Counted from the stretch's first letter, positions 44,650-57,135 are shown. The stretch is 64,000 nucleotides of DNA from Lycorma delicatula (GCF_047948215.1 NC_134465.1:20108022-20172021), one strand, 5' to 3'. Notes: a model not told the origin generated them from the sequence alone. Numbers and translations are program-made.

Positions 44650-45365
44650 AGAGGGTTATCCAGAAAGTAACTTACGTTTTGAAATAAAAAAACAACCACA
44701 TAAAAAAAAAAAAATTATTATATTCATTTGAAAGGGATTTGAAAGGATTAAACTATTGTTCGACAAAGTCGCCATTTAAATCGAAGCACTTATCATAACG
44801 AAGCACAAGCTTTTCAATTCCTTCTTTGTAGAAATCTGCCGCCTTATATTTTTGGCACAAAACTTGTGATAACCAAGCTTTCCCGATACATTTTCATGCA
44901 GTAAACTTCGTGAAATTTGGGGGAAATGAAGCGAGAGTTCCTTAATCGTAATGCGGCCATCTTCATCGCCAGTTCATCAGTCACAAGGCTAGGCCGACCA
45001 GTACGGTCCTCATCATGAACATTAGTGCGGCCATTTTTAAACTGAATACACCACTGCCTCACTCCACCTTCACTCATTATTCCATCTTCGTACACCTCAC
45101 AAAGTCGCCGATGAATTTCAATCGGTTTGAGGTTTTTTGCCAGTTAAAAGCTAATAGCTGAACGCATCACACGACTCGTAGGATTTTCTACTGAAGCACA
45201 GATTTCAATAATTTACAACGAACAAAGTAGAAAAATCTATTCCCGTATTCTACGACAGCTTGATGCGTACTGAGTGTAGAAACGTTTTGACGTCAAGATG
45301 GCAACTCTATCCCCACCCATCTCCACGGTAGGCACAAATCTAAGCTAGTTTCTGGACCATCATCA
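44650..45365 (-). mobile_element. Mariner deletion derivative with eroded ends
   Basis: Minus strand: CEVYEDGIMSEGGVRQWCIQ (about 45110), FKNGRTNVHDEDRTGRPSLV, HFPQISRSLLHENVSGKLGY, then a jump to YKAADFYKEGIEKLV and RYDKCFDLNGDFVEQ, the transposase C-terminus. The whole catalytic domain is missing, so N- and C-terminal ends are joined. The outer ends share GGTTATCCAGAAAGTAAC (44654) and, inverted, TGGTCCAGAAACTAGC (45355), plausible eroded terminal repeats. The element is about 715 bp and non-autonomous. Confidence 0.75.
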
Positions 45366-45833
45366 TATTTTATTCCAGATTAGATGATTCTCGTCAAAAT
45401 ACTGGGAATTCGAATTTAAAATTTATTTGACTAGTATCCCAATTTTATACTAGAAGAGGAACTAATTATATAAAAGAAGTCTATGTAATTATTTTCTACC
45501 CGTATGTATGGATTTATCACCCGTATTCAAGAAGTAAGTACGATCTAATAAAATAAAAATCGAAGAATTGCCGATTTACGTGAATTTTATTTTTAAAGTT
45601 ATCTACATTTAGAGAAACAACGATGTTATCGTTGTGCAGGATTAATTCAAGATAAAATTTCCTCGACATCTGATTCAAAAATTACCCTAATAACTCTTTT
45701 TATTCTTGTGTAATTAAATTAAATAAAAAATAAATAAATTATATTTAAATACTATTTATTTATTTTTTATGTAATTATAACAAAATAATAAATTCAACAA
45801 TAATTTTTAAAAAATATATAAACTTGTACTTAT

Positions 45834-45835
<2 letters not shown>
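45366..45835. other. AT-rich stretch, nothing recognised
   Basis: No gene or repeat signature recognised. Confidence 0.4.
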
Positions 45836-45882
<47 letters not shown>

Positions 45883-45918
45883 GTGTGAGAGAGAGGGGGA
45901 GAGAGAGACAGTGACAGA
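45836..45918. repeat. (TA)n and (GA)n compound microsatellite
   Basis: About 20 TA units followed by a purine stretch GAGAGAGAGGGGGAGAGAGAGACA. The remaining DNA to 46460 is AT-rich with a small hairpin at 46025-46046 (ACTTAGAAG/CTTCTAAGT). Confidence 0.9.
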
Positions 45919-46467
45919 GAAGATCTTTACCTCTACAGAACCATGATCTTGCCTCAAAGTTTAATATTTTTTGTATGAACAATAAAGTTGTCGATATGGA
46001 TCCTAGATACTTTGAGTGGACTTAGAAGTCCACTTCTAAGTGGACTAAGGAATATAACAAAAATATATTAGATACAAAATATTGTAGTATATTTTATACC
46101 TTGTCTTATAAAAATAAAAATAAATTAAAATATTACATGTTACATAAGTATTTAGTATTTAAAAATAATATCTGGTGGTCAGACGAATGGAAAAATTAAA
46201 GATAAAAAAGACATTACGGTGAAGAAAAAGTTACAATAATTTCTTCGGTCAAGTGAGATAACATCAGTTTATTTTGTACAAGCGATTGTAATAAGTAAGT
46301 AGAAACAGTTATATAACGTAATATCTTTCCTTCTTAAAATCGTATTTGTACTTTACTGCTGTAAAAATACGTGTATATTCGGACCTACATCAATCATCGT
46401 ATAACCAATAAATAACAGGGCCTGCTGTGAGTTACTACTACAATTTTTTTATTAATAAGTTGTACAT

Positions 46468-46643
46468 TTAACATTAATTAGACGAGGTTAGCGAGCGAAG
46501 CGAGCGTAATTATTGATTCCATATTTATGGTTAGGTTATGTTGATATACGTACGATTCTTACACGGAATTTTATTACACGGAATCAACGTAATCTAATCA
46601 GACATAACCTACGCTCGCTAACGTCTTATAATTAACGTTAAAA
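46468..46643. mobile_element. Foldback/MITE-like element
   Basis: The left end AACATTAATTAGACGAGG, then TTAGCGAGCGAAGCGAGCG, is matched in inverted form by the right end CGCTCGCTAACGTC, then TTATAATTAACGTT. Inner parts also pair (AGGTTATGT/ACATAACCT and TTACACGGAAT twice). No coding capacity. It resembles a small foldback transposon; flanking duplications are not clear. Confidence 0.55.
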
Positions 46644-46859
46644 ATAAAAATTATATGCAATAAGTTATATATAAAAGTTTCATGCGATTGTAGCATTTAT
46701 CGAGCCAGGTATTAAACTCCTATCGGATTTATGAAAAGCATATTATTATATAGAAGATTTAGAATTACAAATAAGATATAGTAAATCATATCGAACACTT
46801 TGTTGATTCAAATACAGGGGCACATACCCAAAGTATTGACAGTTTACGGTCATCATCAT

Positions 46860-47140
46860 TCACTAAAGGCTACGCCTAGTCGATTTAGCCATATCACTCT
46901 CATTCCCGCTTGTCTCTTCAAGTCATTATATGAACCAAGGCCCATCTCTTATTAAACATTATTGATGATGGTTGCTCTAGATCTACCTCCAGGTTTTTTA
47001 CCCAAAACCTTGCCCTCAAATGTATTCGTCAAGAACCGGTCATGTCGTATTACATGTCCTATCAATTTCGCTCTTCTTCTTCGTGTAAGATTTAGCAAGG
47101 ACCTTCTCTCATTTTGTTTGCCACCAGTTTATGGTAGCGA
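46860..47140 (-). pseudogene. RTE-like LINE C-terminal remnant (family 3)
   Basis: Minus strand: RRRRAKLIGHVIRHDRFLTN, TFEGKVLGKKPGGRSRATII, two stops, then EMGLGSYNDLKRQAG and AFSE with a stop. The W/L-GHxxRHD...LEGKxxGKRxxGRxR pattern is the tail of RTE-like LINE polymerases. It is distinct in sequence from the families at 12290 and 18736. Confidence 0.72.
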
Positions 47141-48095
47141 ACTAAAAATCGATGTAAGAAGGAATGCGGCATTAGACGCGAGTTATTGGATTCGTATCTG
47201 TGTGAAGTTTTGTGGGGAGAATAAAGATAACGTTTTGTTTAGTTGTTTGTAAAGATATTTTAATAAGCATCATTGTGTTTATTGATTGTTATTTTCTAAT
47301 AAATAATTTGATTATTGGAAAAAAAGTGTTTTTATTACATATCTAAACTTAGGGTTATTAGTTATTAAAAAAAAAACAAAAAACAAAGAAACATCGGGTT
47401 ATTTAGTTACTTTTTGAAAGAAAAAAGTAATACCCGCTACCGAAAAAGGACCTTTATTTTCATTAATATAATTTATTATAATACTATCTGGTCAAGAAAA
47501 TTCTCACTACTATATAAAAATACATCTTTTTCGTTTGTTCACGATAACCAGAAAATTATGATACAGTCATTACGAAATTTTATATGAAAATTTCTTATGA
47601 ACCCCGCAATGTTTACCACAAAATCTCATTACTAATATAAATTATAAATTCAAAAAAATAAACGTTTTGATAAATAACCTACAACTTCTTTAACTAAATT
47701 TAATATCACTGACTATATCGAACGATATATTGATCATTGTCTGTGTTAATATAGACTTTTCAGACAGTTATTATGTAATTTACTAAATTTAATGTCGTTC
47801 GTAAAAGATCAATTTGTATTATTATCATAATATACGTAAAATCGAATTAGTTTGGCAATAAAATTATAGGGAATGACATCTATTTAAATATTTAATAAAT
47901 TTTTGGTGTTTTGAGAAATATGAATTTAGATATTAATATCAACGTCTTCAGAAAGTTCTTACCGTTTCAAAGTTTTACTAAACTTGAACTAAGAATGTAA
48001 ATAAGAACTAAGAATGATGAACTAAGGAGTTCCATCAGGATAAGCCATACACATAATCGGCAGAGTTTTAACTTACAATTCGGTATTGATATTGG
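47141..48095. other. AT-rich stretch, nothing recognised
   Basis: No supported gene or repeat in about 950 bp. Confidence 0.35.
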
Positions 48096-48099
48096 TATT

Positions 48100-48880
48100 A
48101 AGCATATAAAAAAAAAAACAGTATATCTAGAAGAGTTAAAGGCTATTTTCATACACCAAAAATAACGGCTATAAAAAATAAATTATCAGAAAAATTAATA
48201 AAAATAGAAATGAAATTAAAACATTAAACGATAAAATAACTTTTTAACGAAGTAAATAAACATTTACTGGAAAAGAAATTTACCCGATTAAACAATCCTT
48301 TTATAAAAATGTCTAAAAATATAAATAATACACTAAAAATGATTTTTAACAGTAATATAAAAAGAAAAGATGTTTACAGAAATAATAGTATATACAAAAG
48401 AAAGTGTAAATGAAATGCAACATACATTGGACAAACGGGAAGAAAATTAAAATAAAGATATAACGAAGACATGAAATCTTTTAAAAAACAAAAACAATAT
48501 TCGTATTATACAACACATTTAATAAAAGAAGGACATACCCCGATAAAAGTGGAAGAATCGATGGAATTATTTCACAATTGAAAGAAAATAATAAGAATGA
48601 TCATTTTGCAAAATTTTGAAATATTTAAATTATAAAGTAACAATAATACGATCTTAAATGAAGAGATCAACAATCAAGCGGATGTCCTTTTCAAGAACCT
48701 CAATTTACTGAAAACAGGAAATAGATAAGTATAACTACTAACAACAAATAAACAAGAAGGAGGACGGATAAGGCATTACGTAAAATAAAAGAACAGGTAT
48801 TGACTAAACGTTACGTAAAGACTAACGGAATAGTACCAGTACAATAAGTTTTGATAATGGAGTTGTTCCGAAACGCGTCA
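48100..48880 (+). pseudogene. Penelope-like retroelement, GIY-YIG remnant
   Basis: Around 48380-48720 the plus strand reads NNSIYKRKCK*NATYIGQTG, RKLK*RYNEDMKSFKKQKQ, THLIKEGHTPIKVEESMEL and ILNEEINNQADVLFKNLNLL. The SIYKxxC...YIGQTGR...RxxE pattern is the GIY-YIG endonuclease of Penelope-like elements, and the THLIxEGH segment follows it in that family. Stops break it. Beyond it, CCGAAACGCGTCAAC (48868) resembles the short conserved tail seen after such ORFs. The reverse transcriptase upstream (48100-48370) is too eroded to confirm. Confidence 0.7.
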
Positions 48881-48999
48881 ACATTTAATAAAAGAATGAA
48901 GTACTCAGCATAGAAGTCGGCATTAATATTCTTATGACGTTTAAGTTGACCAGGTTAAATATAAGAAAAAGAACTTCTAGAATAAATGTTGCTAGAATA

Positions 49000-49990
49000 A
49001 ACGTAAATCTTTGACAGTGTGTTCTCAAAGACTTCAACAACATATTTCAGCTCAAAATCGAGTTCAACCTCCAAGAAATACGTTAGATCTCAAATTATCT
49101 TTTGATTATCACTCTGAAATTTACTATCTGAATTTGAAAGATATTTATATAGGTAACACGGTTAAAATATATAATCACTGCGATACAAAAAAAAAAAAAA
49201 AAAAACTGAAACTTCTGGATGAGCTGCGTTGGGAACAAAGCAGTTCTTGAAAAATGTCAATATCCTCCTGATTTCATTAAAAATTAGCTTTCAGGAACAA
49301 ATCCTATATTTAAACATTTATTAGTTAATTCTAGATAGTACAATAGCCTATTTATAATGACATTTGAAGGTAAAGAGATAAGAGAAGGAAATTTCATGTC
49401 TACTTCAAAATAGAGGATCAAGTTTATTATTTGATTGGCAGTTTACTCCCTGAATCTGAAAATATTCTCCAATTCTTATAGGTTTATTCTATGTCTGAAA
49501 CCGATCGAATATCTGCCCGAAAAAAAATAAATCAGATTTTGAAAAGAGGACTTATCGAGTCATTACATAATTTTTGCAAGATAATAATGGTCTCGTATAG
49601 AGTTTCAAGTGTAATCTCGAGTTGAGAGCTATTAATAAATAAAACAGTTTGAAATTGATAATTTATGCCAACCGGATTCCGGTAGGTGAACATAGAAGCC
49701 TATATATTACGCTTACATTAGATTAGGTACATCTATTATTAGTGGACGAAGACAAAGGCCCAAGATGTATTATTTTACATGGTCGTGGGTGTCGATTACA
49801 ATCTGTTTTTGAACCTTCATTTTTCTTATGATCTGTTACGGTAATATAGTAACATAGTAAAGGGTACTTCAAACTGAGCGCAAAAATTGACAGATTGTAA
49901 AACACGTTGATTTTTTTTTAATTTCAAATATCATTTGTTTTCAATAGTTTATGACAAATTATCTAGAAACGTTACACGACTAAACAACAT
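49000..49990. other. Unassigned stretch
   Basis: Fragments such as SDFEKRT and LRAINK near 49540-49650 faintly recall the start of a Ty3-type reverse transcriptase, but the match is too weak to call. An A(17) run lies at 49188. Otherwise nothing. Confidence 0.25.
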
Positions 49991-49999
49991 TTTACAAAT

Positions 50000-50960
50000 T
50001 ATAAAAATCTATTATCGAAATTGAACTGGTTACAGCTACGTACCATAGTCGGCCAAAAAGAGCATAATTCATCGTTTGGTTAAAACATTTGAAGAGAATT
50101 TTATCTACTTGATGTTAAAACAACTCACCAAAGAAATGCAAGCAGTCAAGAGAATATTTATGCTGTTATTACAAGTGTTCGTGAAAATCAAAATTTATTG
50201 GTTTTACATACTTCAAAAGAATTGGGCCTTTTTTTCAAAATAACATGCCGAATTTTGCATCAAGGTCTTATGGTTTACAACTATAAAAGTTTTAAATAAT
50301 TCAAGAATTAAAGCTATGGGACCATTTTTAACTAGAAGGTTTGCTGATTGAACTCTAGATCTCTGTGCATCAAATTTTTCATAAAAATATATTTGTTTCA
50401 GCTAAGCCTCATTTTTGGCTTGAGGACTTGTAAACAAGGAAAATTGCCGTATTTTGGATGATTCCAATCTTCAAATGATTCAATAGCGATCATAACACCC
50501 GAAAAAATTACTGTTTGGCGCGGATTATCGGCGTATAGCATCAATGGGCCATTTTTTTCAAAATGAGCAGGAAATGCTAAAACAAGGAATAGTGAACGCT
50601 ATCGAGCTATTATTCTTGATTTTTTGTGTGTATATTTGGAAAATTTTGATTTTAATGAGATTTGTCTTTAATAGGATGGTGCACATGAGACACATCTTCT
50701 GAAACAATTAAATTATTGGGCCAAAAGTTTGGTGATTAGCTAATTTCACGAAACGGTAATGTTATTTATAGTTTATAGTTACTATTACCCTTATAGTTAT
50801 TACTTTGGGGTTATGTTAAATCACGTGTCTATTGCAACAAACCAATAACTACTGATGATTTGAAATTAATTATTCAACGCGTGATTAATGGAATTCAAGC
50901 TGATTTGTGCAAAAAAGTCACGTAACATTTTTTTGACAGACTTGCTAAGTCAAGCAAAAC
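50000..50960 (+). pseudogene. Mariner-type transposase, long, heavily mutated
   Basis: In order on the plus strand: SSQENIYAVITSVRENQNLL, TCRILHQGLMVYNYK, then the first catalytic region as SXASFLA (no Asp). LVNKENCRILDDSNLQMIQ follows, then the second Asp region in IGWCTXDTSS-like sequence, SRNGNV, and DDLKLIIQRVINGIQADLC near the C-terminus. Order and length fit a complete transposase gene; stops and frameshifts are numerous. It is among the oldest mariner copies here. Confidence 0.68.
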
Positions 50961-51164
50961 CGTATGGTAGATTTAAGAGCGAGGTTGGACTGTATTTTCA
51001 TAGGTGATGAATGAAGACAACGCATTGTAACTTGTTGATTAATGGTTTGATGAATTGTCGTCTTGACAGTTAATGAAATTAACCGTAATATAACGTATAA
51101 CTTGACATATAAAAATAAAAAATTAAATAAAACATTACAGCTAACGTTCATCCGAACAAAGAAT

Positions 51165-51390
51165 GGAGACCATCCGGGCTAAGAGTATGACGTGACCGCC
51201 TTGGATCAGTTTCGAGCGCCGAATGCTAGCAACTATGAGTAATACTGATTATCCATCCGGACGAAATGAAAAATGCGACCGCACCGTGCGGGATTCTAAC
51301 GTAGAATGCTAGTACGACTTAACTTTCCGGTGAGCGCTAGCACCCAATAGATCGCAGCACCGGACGGCTCTACATGGAACACCGTGGATG
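51165..51390. other. GC-richer island with repeated GCTAG words
   Basis: A stretch of about 225 bp with GAATGCTAGCAACTATG, GAATGCTAGTACGACTT and GAGCGCTAGCACCC. It is unlike its AT-rich flanks. No coding motif and no match elsewhere in the window. Confidence 0.35.
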
Positions 51391-52542
51391 CCATATAAAT
51401 GATATTGTTTACAAACATAAAAGTTAAAAATTTTTAACAAATTTGGTTGATATTACGCATAAGTTTTGTTTTATTGCAGGTTTACTCTTTTCGCTGAAAA
51501 CGAAAAACCCTTTATAAACTAAAAATATAATCTTCATAGAAGTTTTATCATTCTCTTGTCTTATCGAGTTTTATGAAATTTAACTTTACTGAAAAATATT
51601 TGTTTATCTAGATTAATATATTTTATACGGTAAGTTGTGAATAGCGATAACTCAGAGAGCAATTGCCTATACATAATTACTAAAAGTAATCTCCAATTTT
51701 ATAAGGTCTATATACATATAAGCATATAGCCAGGGTTAAACCGAAATGAGAATGCTAGCTTTTTTTTATATATTTTGATACTTCATGTTAATTATTGTGC
51801 CATTATTCGATAATTATTTAAATAATTTTTTTTATTAATAAAATGTTATAATTTTTGTATTAACTTACTCTCCGTCTAAAGGAAATTAAAAGAATACGTA
51901 GATTATGTAAATCTACTAATTTAATAGCAATATTAAAAATATAAATTAATTTACTTTACTCAATGGTAAGACGTTATAAAAACAAAGTAGAAGTCCAATA
52001 CATTTCAGACAATGCAAATGTATGATGACTAGACCTATTTTAACTATACATTAATATTTTTGATTTAGTATAAACAAAATTCCAAACTACAGTATTTTAA
52101 CATAGAATAATAACACACGAAAGTAATTCAATTAATTATTTTAAAAATTAAAAAGGTTTAAAAAAAGTTCAACATTTTAAGGTTGTCCAAATTTATAAAA
52201 ACCTAAAAAAATTAGGATGCAATCTGAATGTACGGGTGGATTATGTGTGTATACATAAACTTGTCCAAAATTATTTAATTAATATAGGCATTGATGAACT
52301 ATTTGATTAAATTTAATGTTTTAATTTTTGTATATATATATGTGTGTGTGTGTGTTATAAATGATATTAAATTTTGAAAACTGGACAAAGATATTGAATA
52401 ATTCTGCTTTAATTCATTACTTCATATATCAAGGTGGATGCTTATTGGTGAAGAACTCATCGGAGAACTTCTAGATTATATTATAAGTAGTGAAAAAACT
52501 TTGTAAAAATTCTTCTTCATCTATTATTTCACATCTTAGCGG
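51391..52542. other. AT-rich stretch, nothing recognised
   Basis: About 1.1 kb, with a TATATG/TGTG microsatellite at 52333-52355 only. Confidence 0.4.
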
Positions 52543-52834
52543 TGACCCACCGGGTTGGTCTAGTGGTGAACTCATCATCGCAAATTAGCGGATTACGAAG
52601 CCGAGAGTTCTAAGATTCAAATCCTAGTAAAGACAGTTACTTTTATACGAGTTTGAGTAATAGATCGTGGATACCGGTGTTCTTTGGTGATTGGGTTTCA
52701 TTTAACACATCTCAGGAATGATCTACCAGAAACTGTACAAGACTACACTTCATTTACACTCATACATGTCATCCTTACTCACCGTCTGAAGTAATACCTT
52801 AGGGTGGTTTCGGAGGCTAAAGAGAAAATAAAGG
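52543..52834 (+). repeat. SINE2, full-length reference copy
   Basis: GACCCACCGGGTTGGTCTAG with GTGGTGAACT (A-box region), a B box (AAGATTCAAATCC), TAGATCGTGGATACCGGTGT, ACAAGACTACACTTCATTTA, CTGAAGTAATACCTTAGGG and the end GGAGGCTAAAGAGAAAATAA. This is the only complete copy here and helps align the broken ones at 20919, 21669, 21940 and 28693. Its tail (GAAGTAATACC...GGAGGCTAA) resembles that of SINE1, so the two families share a 3' end. Confidence 0.85.
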
Positions 52835-53109
52835 GTAGCGGTAGAGAGAGTAATTTTGTAAATTTTGTCATTACTTACACGATAGACAACAGTTGTAAAA
52901 ATTAAAAAATAAGCACGATGACCTCTTCGTAGCCATGAATTAGAAGAGATTTTAAATTACATAACAGGTGACGAAATCTAATAGCGGCATGAAAAGATCG
53001 ATTTCTGTATACCCCTGAATTTCTGGCTCGATCACCAACCCTACTATAGAATAGAAATTAAATATATGACATTATTTAGTATATTCATTGGCTAAGAGTC
53101 TATACAAAT

Positions 53110-54080
53110 TTTCAAAAACCGTACTTTCATGTAGATGATTTTGTTTTAAAGACCGCTGGGAAATTTCTCTCCTTATGGTTGGTGAACCTGAGGCGTTCAT
53201 GGCAACGCTAGTAATGTGCACACTGAATTGTTGTCTGTAAGTTGTCGCGTCGTAGTATCTTTGATTACGTGTGATTTATTAAGTTATAAAATGAATAGGA
53301 AAATCGATATTGACGCCGACTGTGAAATACATGGTCGTACATATTTTAAAAATCATAAGTTAAGCCGGCTGAAATTTATAGGAAATTGGTTGCTGTGTAC
53401 GATGATAATGTAATGAATGAATGAAACGTCCGAAAATGATGTGAATTAGAACGATTTAGAAATAACAGAATTAATGTGCATGATAAAGAACGTTCGGGGA
53501 GGCACTTGATAATCACTGAAGACTTATTGAAACGCGTCGGTAATGAAATCAGAAAAGATCCCGCTCAACGATTTCCGACCTGGCCCTTCTGTTTCCAGAT
53601 GTTTCAAGAGCTGTTATAGTTCGCATTTTTCATGACCATTTACACTTCAAAAAGGTTTGTGCATGTTGGGTGCAGCACGTATTAACGAAACGTCACAAAA
53701 AATCCGAATGGGATCTGCTTTGAAATTTTTGATGCGCTAAACAGAAAACAAAATCGGCGATGTGGACGGCTGTCGACGACGTTGTCCTGTTGCATGATAA
53801 TGCATGTCAACATGGTGCGGATCCGACAAGTGATTTTCTGAGTTCATTTGAATGTGAAATTGACGATCATCCACCATATAGTCCGGACTTAGCTACTTCT
53901 GATTACCATTTGTTTGGGAAATTGAAAGAATTTTTGAGCGGCAAGCGATTTGTGGGTGACGATGAACTTAAGAATGCTGTTAATCAGAGGCTAAATAGAC
54001 TGGCTGCAGAAGAATACGACGAGTGTATATTGAAGCCGGTGTAACGCTACGATAAATGTCTTAATTCATGCGGTAATTAT
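53110..54080 (+). pseudogene. Mariner transposase, near full length, broken
   Basis: The N-terminal region 53270-53440 is shared, inverted, with 42660-42985. Then HDKERSGR-like sequence, ITEDLLKRVGNEIRKD and a region coding FVHVGCS (about 53670). A long intact segment follows: VDDVVLLHDNACQHGAD (second Asp, HDNA), ECEIDDHPPYSPDLATSDYH with LFGKLKEFLSG (third Asp in SPDLATSDYH), and KNAVNQRLNRLAAEEYDECI to a stop at 54044. The DD34D-type spacing (HDNA...SPDL..SDYHLF) is that of true mariners. The first catalytic domain segment is deleted. Confidence 0.82.
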
Positions 54081-54434
54081 ATGAAGTAGTATAAGGTATA
54101 TAGTTTAAGGAAATGAAGAATATTTATAAAGTTTTCAGAATAATTTTTTTCCAGTGAAACGGTCTTTAGTTAAGATAACCTCTTAAGAGTATATCAACAT
54201 GAGGACTTGCTTGGACATTGTTTTTATCGATGTAACCTTTTTTTACAAAAAAGTGGAGAAATACGGATCTATCGATGTAGAAATTAAGATTTTATCTTTC
54301 CAAACTTCGATGTAACATTTTGACTAATTCTGGAATTATATTAAGATGGATATTATATTAGATGTACTGATGTAAGAAATAAATCTCCGTTTAGTTATCG
54401 TTACGCATAAAAGTATACTTTTCCAACTGAAACT

Positions 54435-54435
<1 letters not shown>

Positions 54436-54473
<38 letters not shown>

Positions 54474-54790
54474 CCTTATATTATTTAAAAAAAAGCAGAT
54501 ATATATTTAAATCTACTTATCATCCTTCACATATCTATAACCATCGATCACCCATCCATAAACAATCTCTTTTCATGTATCTTTCATCACCCATTCTCCC
54601 ACCTATCCTCCCATCATCCATTCATCCTTCGTCATGTCATCCATCCCTCTTCATCTATCTACTATCCAAACATCATCATCCATTTTTCATCGACCATCAA
54701 TCATTATACATCATCACCCATCATCATCTATCCATCGATCAAATGTCACCGTCCATTATCATCATCCATCACTATCCACCCATATTTACG
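54436..54790. repeat. Poly-T run and degenerate CATC satellite
   Basis: T(33) at 54436-54468, then from about 54525 a 260-bp stretch built of CATC, ATCC and CCAT words. Open frames in it are repeat artefacts. Confidence 0.85.
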
Positions 54791-55734
54791 AAGAGGTATC
54801 AGATTGTTCCGTATTATATACATGTATACGGCTGGATTGTACTTTTATGACAAAAAGGAGCGGTACGTTGACGGTATTACCGACAAGCCTGTTTAGTCAG
54901 CTTCTGTAGAAAGAAATAACTATTTTCTAATCTAGTGTTAGTAGCAGTTTGAAATAGCTGAAATTTGAACAAGATTCATGAACTAAATTTTAGGTAAACA
55001 TAAGAAAATATGCTCCTGAAATTTTTAAATGCTTCCTCAGCTTTTATAAAGCATAGTTTAAATCAAATACAAATTTATGAATTCCATAACGATTTATGAA
55101 TAACTATTTTAACCCACCACAAAACCACCAATTTTTGAGATGGTTTTGGATAAACCATCACTTGGGGTTAATTGGGGAAATTATCAGTACGAATTGCTGA
55201 TGACAAACCACCGATCACGTGATTAACTGCAAATCGGTCATAAAACCCTCTAAGAAATATTGATTAAAACTTTATTGTACTTTATTAATGCAAAGTCCTT
55301 CTGTATTTTACTTTTTGTCTACTCGATCAAAACACTGGCATCTTAATATGATTAAAAATCATATTTATTTTGGAATAAAACACATTTAATAAATTTTTAA
55401 AGTCTAATTTTTCTCTACCTTTGTATATTTGAGGAATGCAGATATAGAAAAATGATTTTACTTATAGTTACTTCGATTTTTTTTTTGTTCTGTCACGCAA
55501 GAAATGGAAATATTCAAAACTTCTTGATGTAGAAAATAATTAGGTCATGAAATTTTACTCTACCGACTATAGCGATTTATGCTGCAATAGCAGTTGTAGC
55601 TATAATTGGAAATATATAAATCGATAAAAAAACATTCGCCTTTTTAAGCTTTTTCCTTAAGGAGACATTCAGGTATTTCTTAATTGATAAGAAAAATATA
55701 TATATTTAAATAAATTATAAAAATCTGCGAAAAA
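54791..55734. other. AT-rich stretch, nothing recognised
   Basis: No supported gene or repeat; 55115-55170 has weak inverted words (ACCACCAATTTTTGAGATGG). Confidence 0.35.
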
Positions 55735-56345
55735 AGTTTTTATTCCAGTGCTCTCCAGTTCAAAAAAAAATTTTTTTTTCAGACTGACTTTTGTACGCAT
55801 TTCTGTGCGTACGTATTATATTGGCCTGTATTTGATCTTATAACACTGGACACCGTTGACTGATTTTCTTAAAACTTCTACTAGTACTACCTTTGGGGGA
55901 AGGAATGTATTTTAATTTTTGCGAAATTGGACAAAGGGCTGGGGGGGGGGTGCTGTTTTGGCAAAATGTCATTTCAAATCTTTATTAGGAAACTGTAGCA
56001 AATAATCTTACAAAAGATTTTTAATCAAAATGAAAAATTACAAAAAAAATTTTTATTTAATATTTACCCTCTCCCAAAAAAATTATTTTATATATTTTTC
56101 CTTTTTTTAGCTATACCTCGTTTCAGGAAAAAAATTTATTGGAAATTTTTGCATATATATTTTCTACATTGATTGGCCTATGTATAAAATTTATGGCTGG
56201 AAAATCACAAACTACTGAATCAATTCGATTTAAATTTTGATATGTGTAATATGTTTATCTGAATTTGTGCATATGAAAATTTGATGAAGATTGGTTGCGA
56301 CGTTCCTGAGTTACGCTCAATTGCAGATAGATAACAGACAAAAAA
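55735..56345 (+). repeat. Repeat family E, uninterrupted copy
   Basis: Collinear with 22945-23290 and then 24490-24560, which lie either side of a mariner. It includes CAGACTGACTTTTGTACG, TTATAACACTGGACACCGTT, a G(10) run at 55943, and TACCCTCTCCCAAAAAAA. Confidence 0.65.
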
Positions 56346-57135
56346 CCTCAATTTTCATTATTATTAATTCCTAGTAAAAAAAAAATAATAAATATGTTAC
56401 ACGAAATTAAAATCAATTATTTAATTAATTATAAATAAAATCTATAGTGACCTTTTATTTAATAATAACATTATTATCAATATAACATTATATATATATT
56501 GACTGTTATCGTTGATGAAATCATAGAAAAACGATGGTAAAAAAGTTTATTTAAAGTCTGCTTGCTGAAAAATCATATGATATAAAAGCTCGTTAAAAGA
56601 GATATAACGAAATTTATTATTTAAAAAAAAATAATTCAATAATATTTATCAACATTAAAACATTAAATTTTATTCATAAACATTATTAATATTATTAATT
56701 CACTCTTATTCGTTAGGAGAATAAATCATTTTGCAAGTCTCTAAGAAATCATAAATATTCTACGTGAATATTTATTACAAAGATTATTTTTGTCAACCAT
56801 TAATAAGAATTATTTATGCAAAATCAAGCGCATTAGCATTTTTCATATTAATGTTTTATATTAATGTTTGGTACTGAATATACAAGGTAATAAGTTATTT
56901 AAAAACAATAAAAAGCGTGCAAAATTATTTTATGCAAATTTAAAATAATATAACGTAATGAATTCTAGTTTGGTTTGTAGTACACTATAACAGTAATTTT
57001 TAAAACACTTTAAATACATGTTTAATTAATAAATACATAAATCAATTTTAACATTATTATTATAAATATTAAACTATGTATGAAGTCATTATATTTAATG
57101 TCTTCTTATATTAGACATAATACTTTATATCTTAT
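56346..57135. other. Upstream region of gene 2, shared with gene 1
   Basis: AT-rich, collinear with the region before gene 1 from about 56700. It is non-coding and presumed regulatory. Confidence 0.55.

Noticed and set aside
54575..54909. His/Ser/Pro-rich frames
   Set aside because: Produced by the CATC/ATCC satellite; two frames are open at once.
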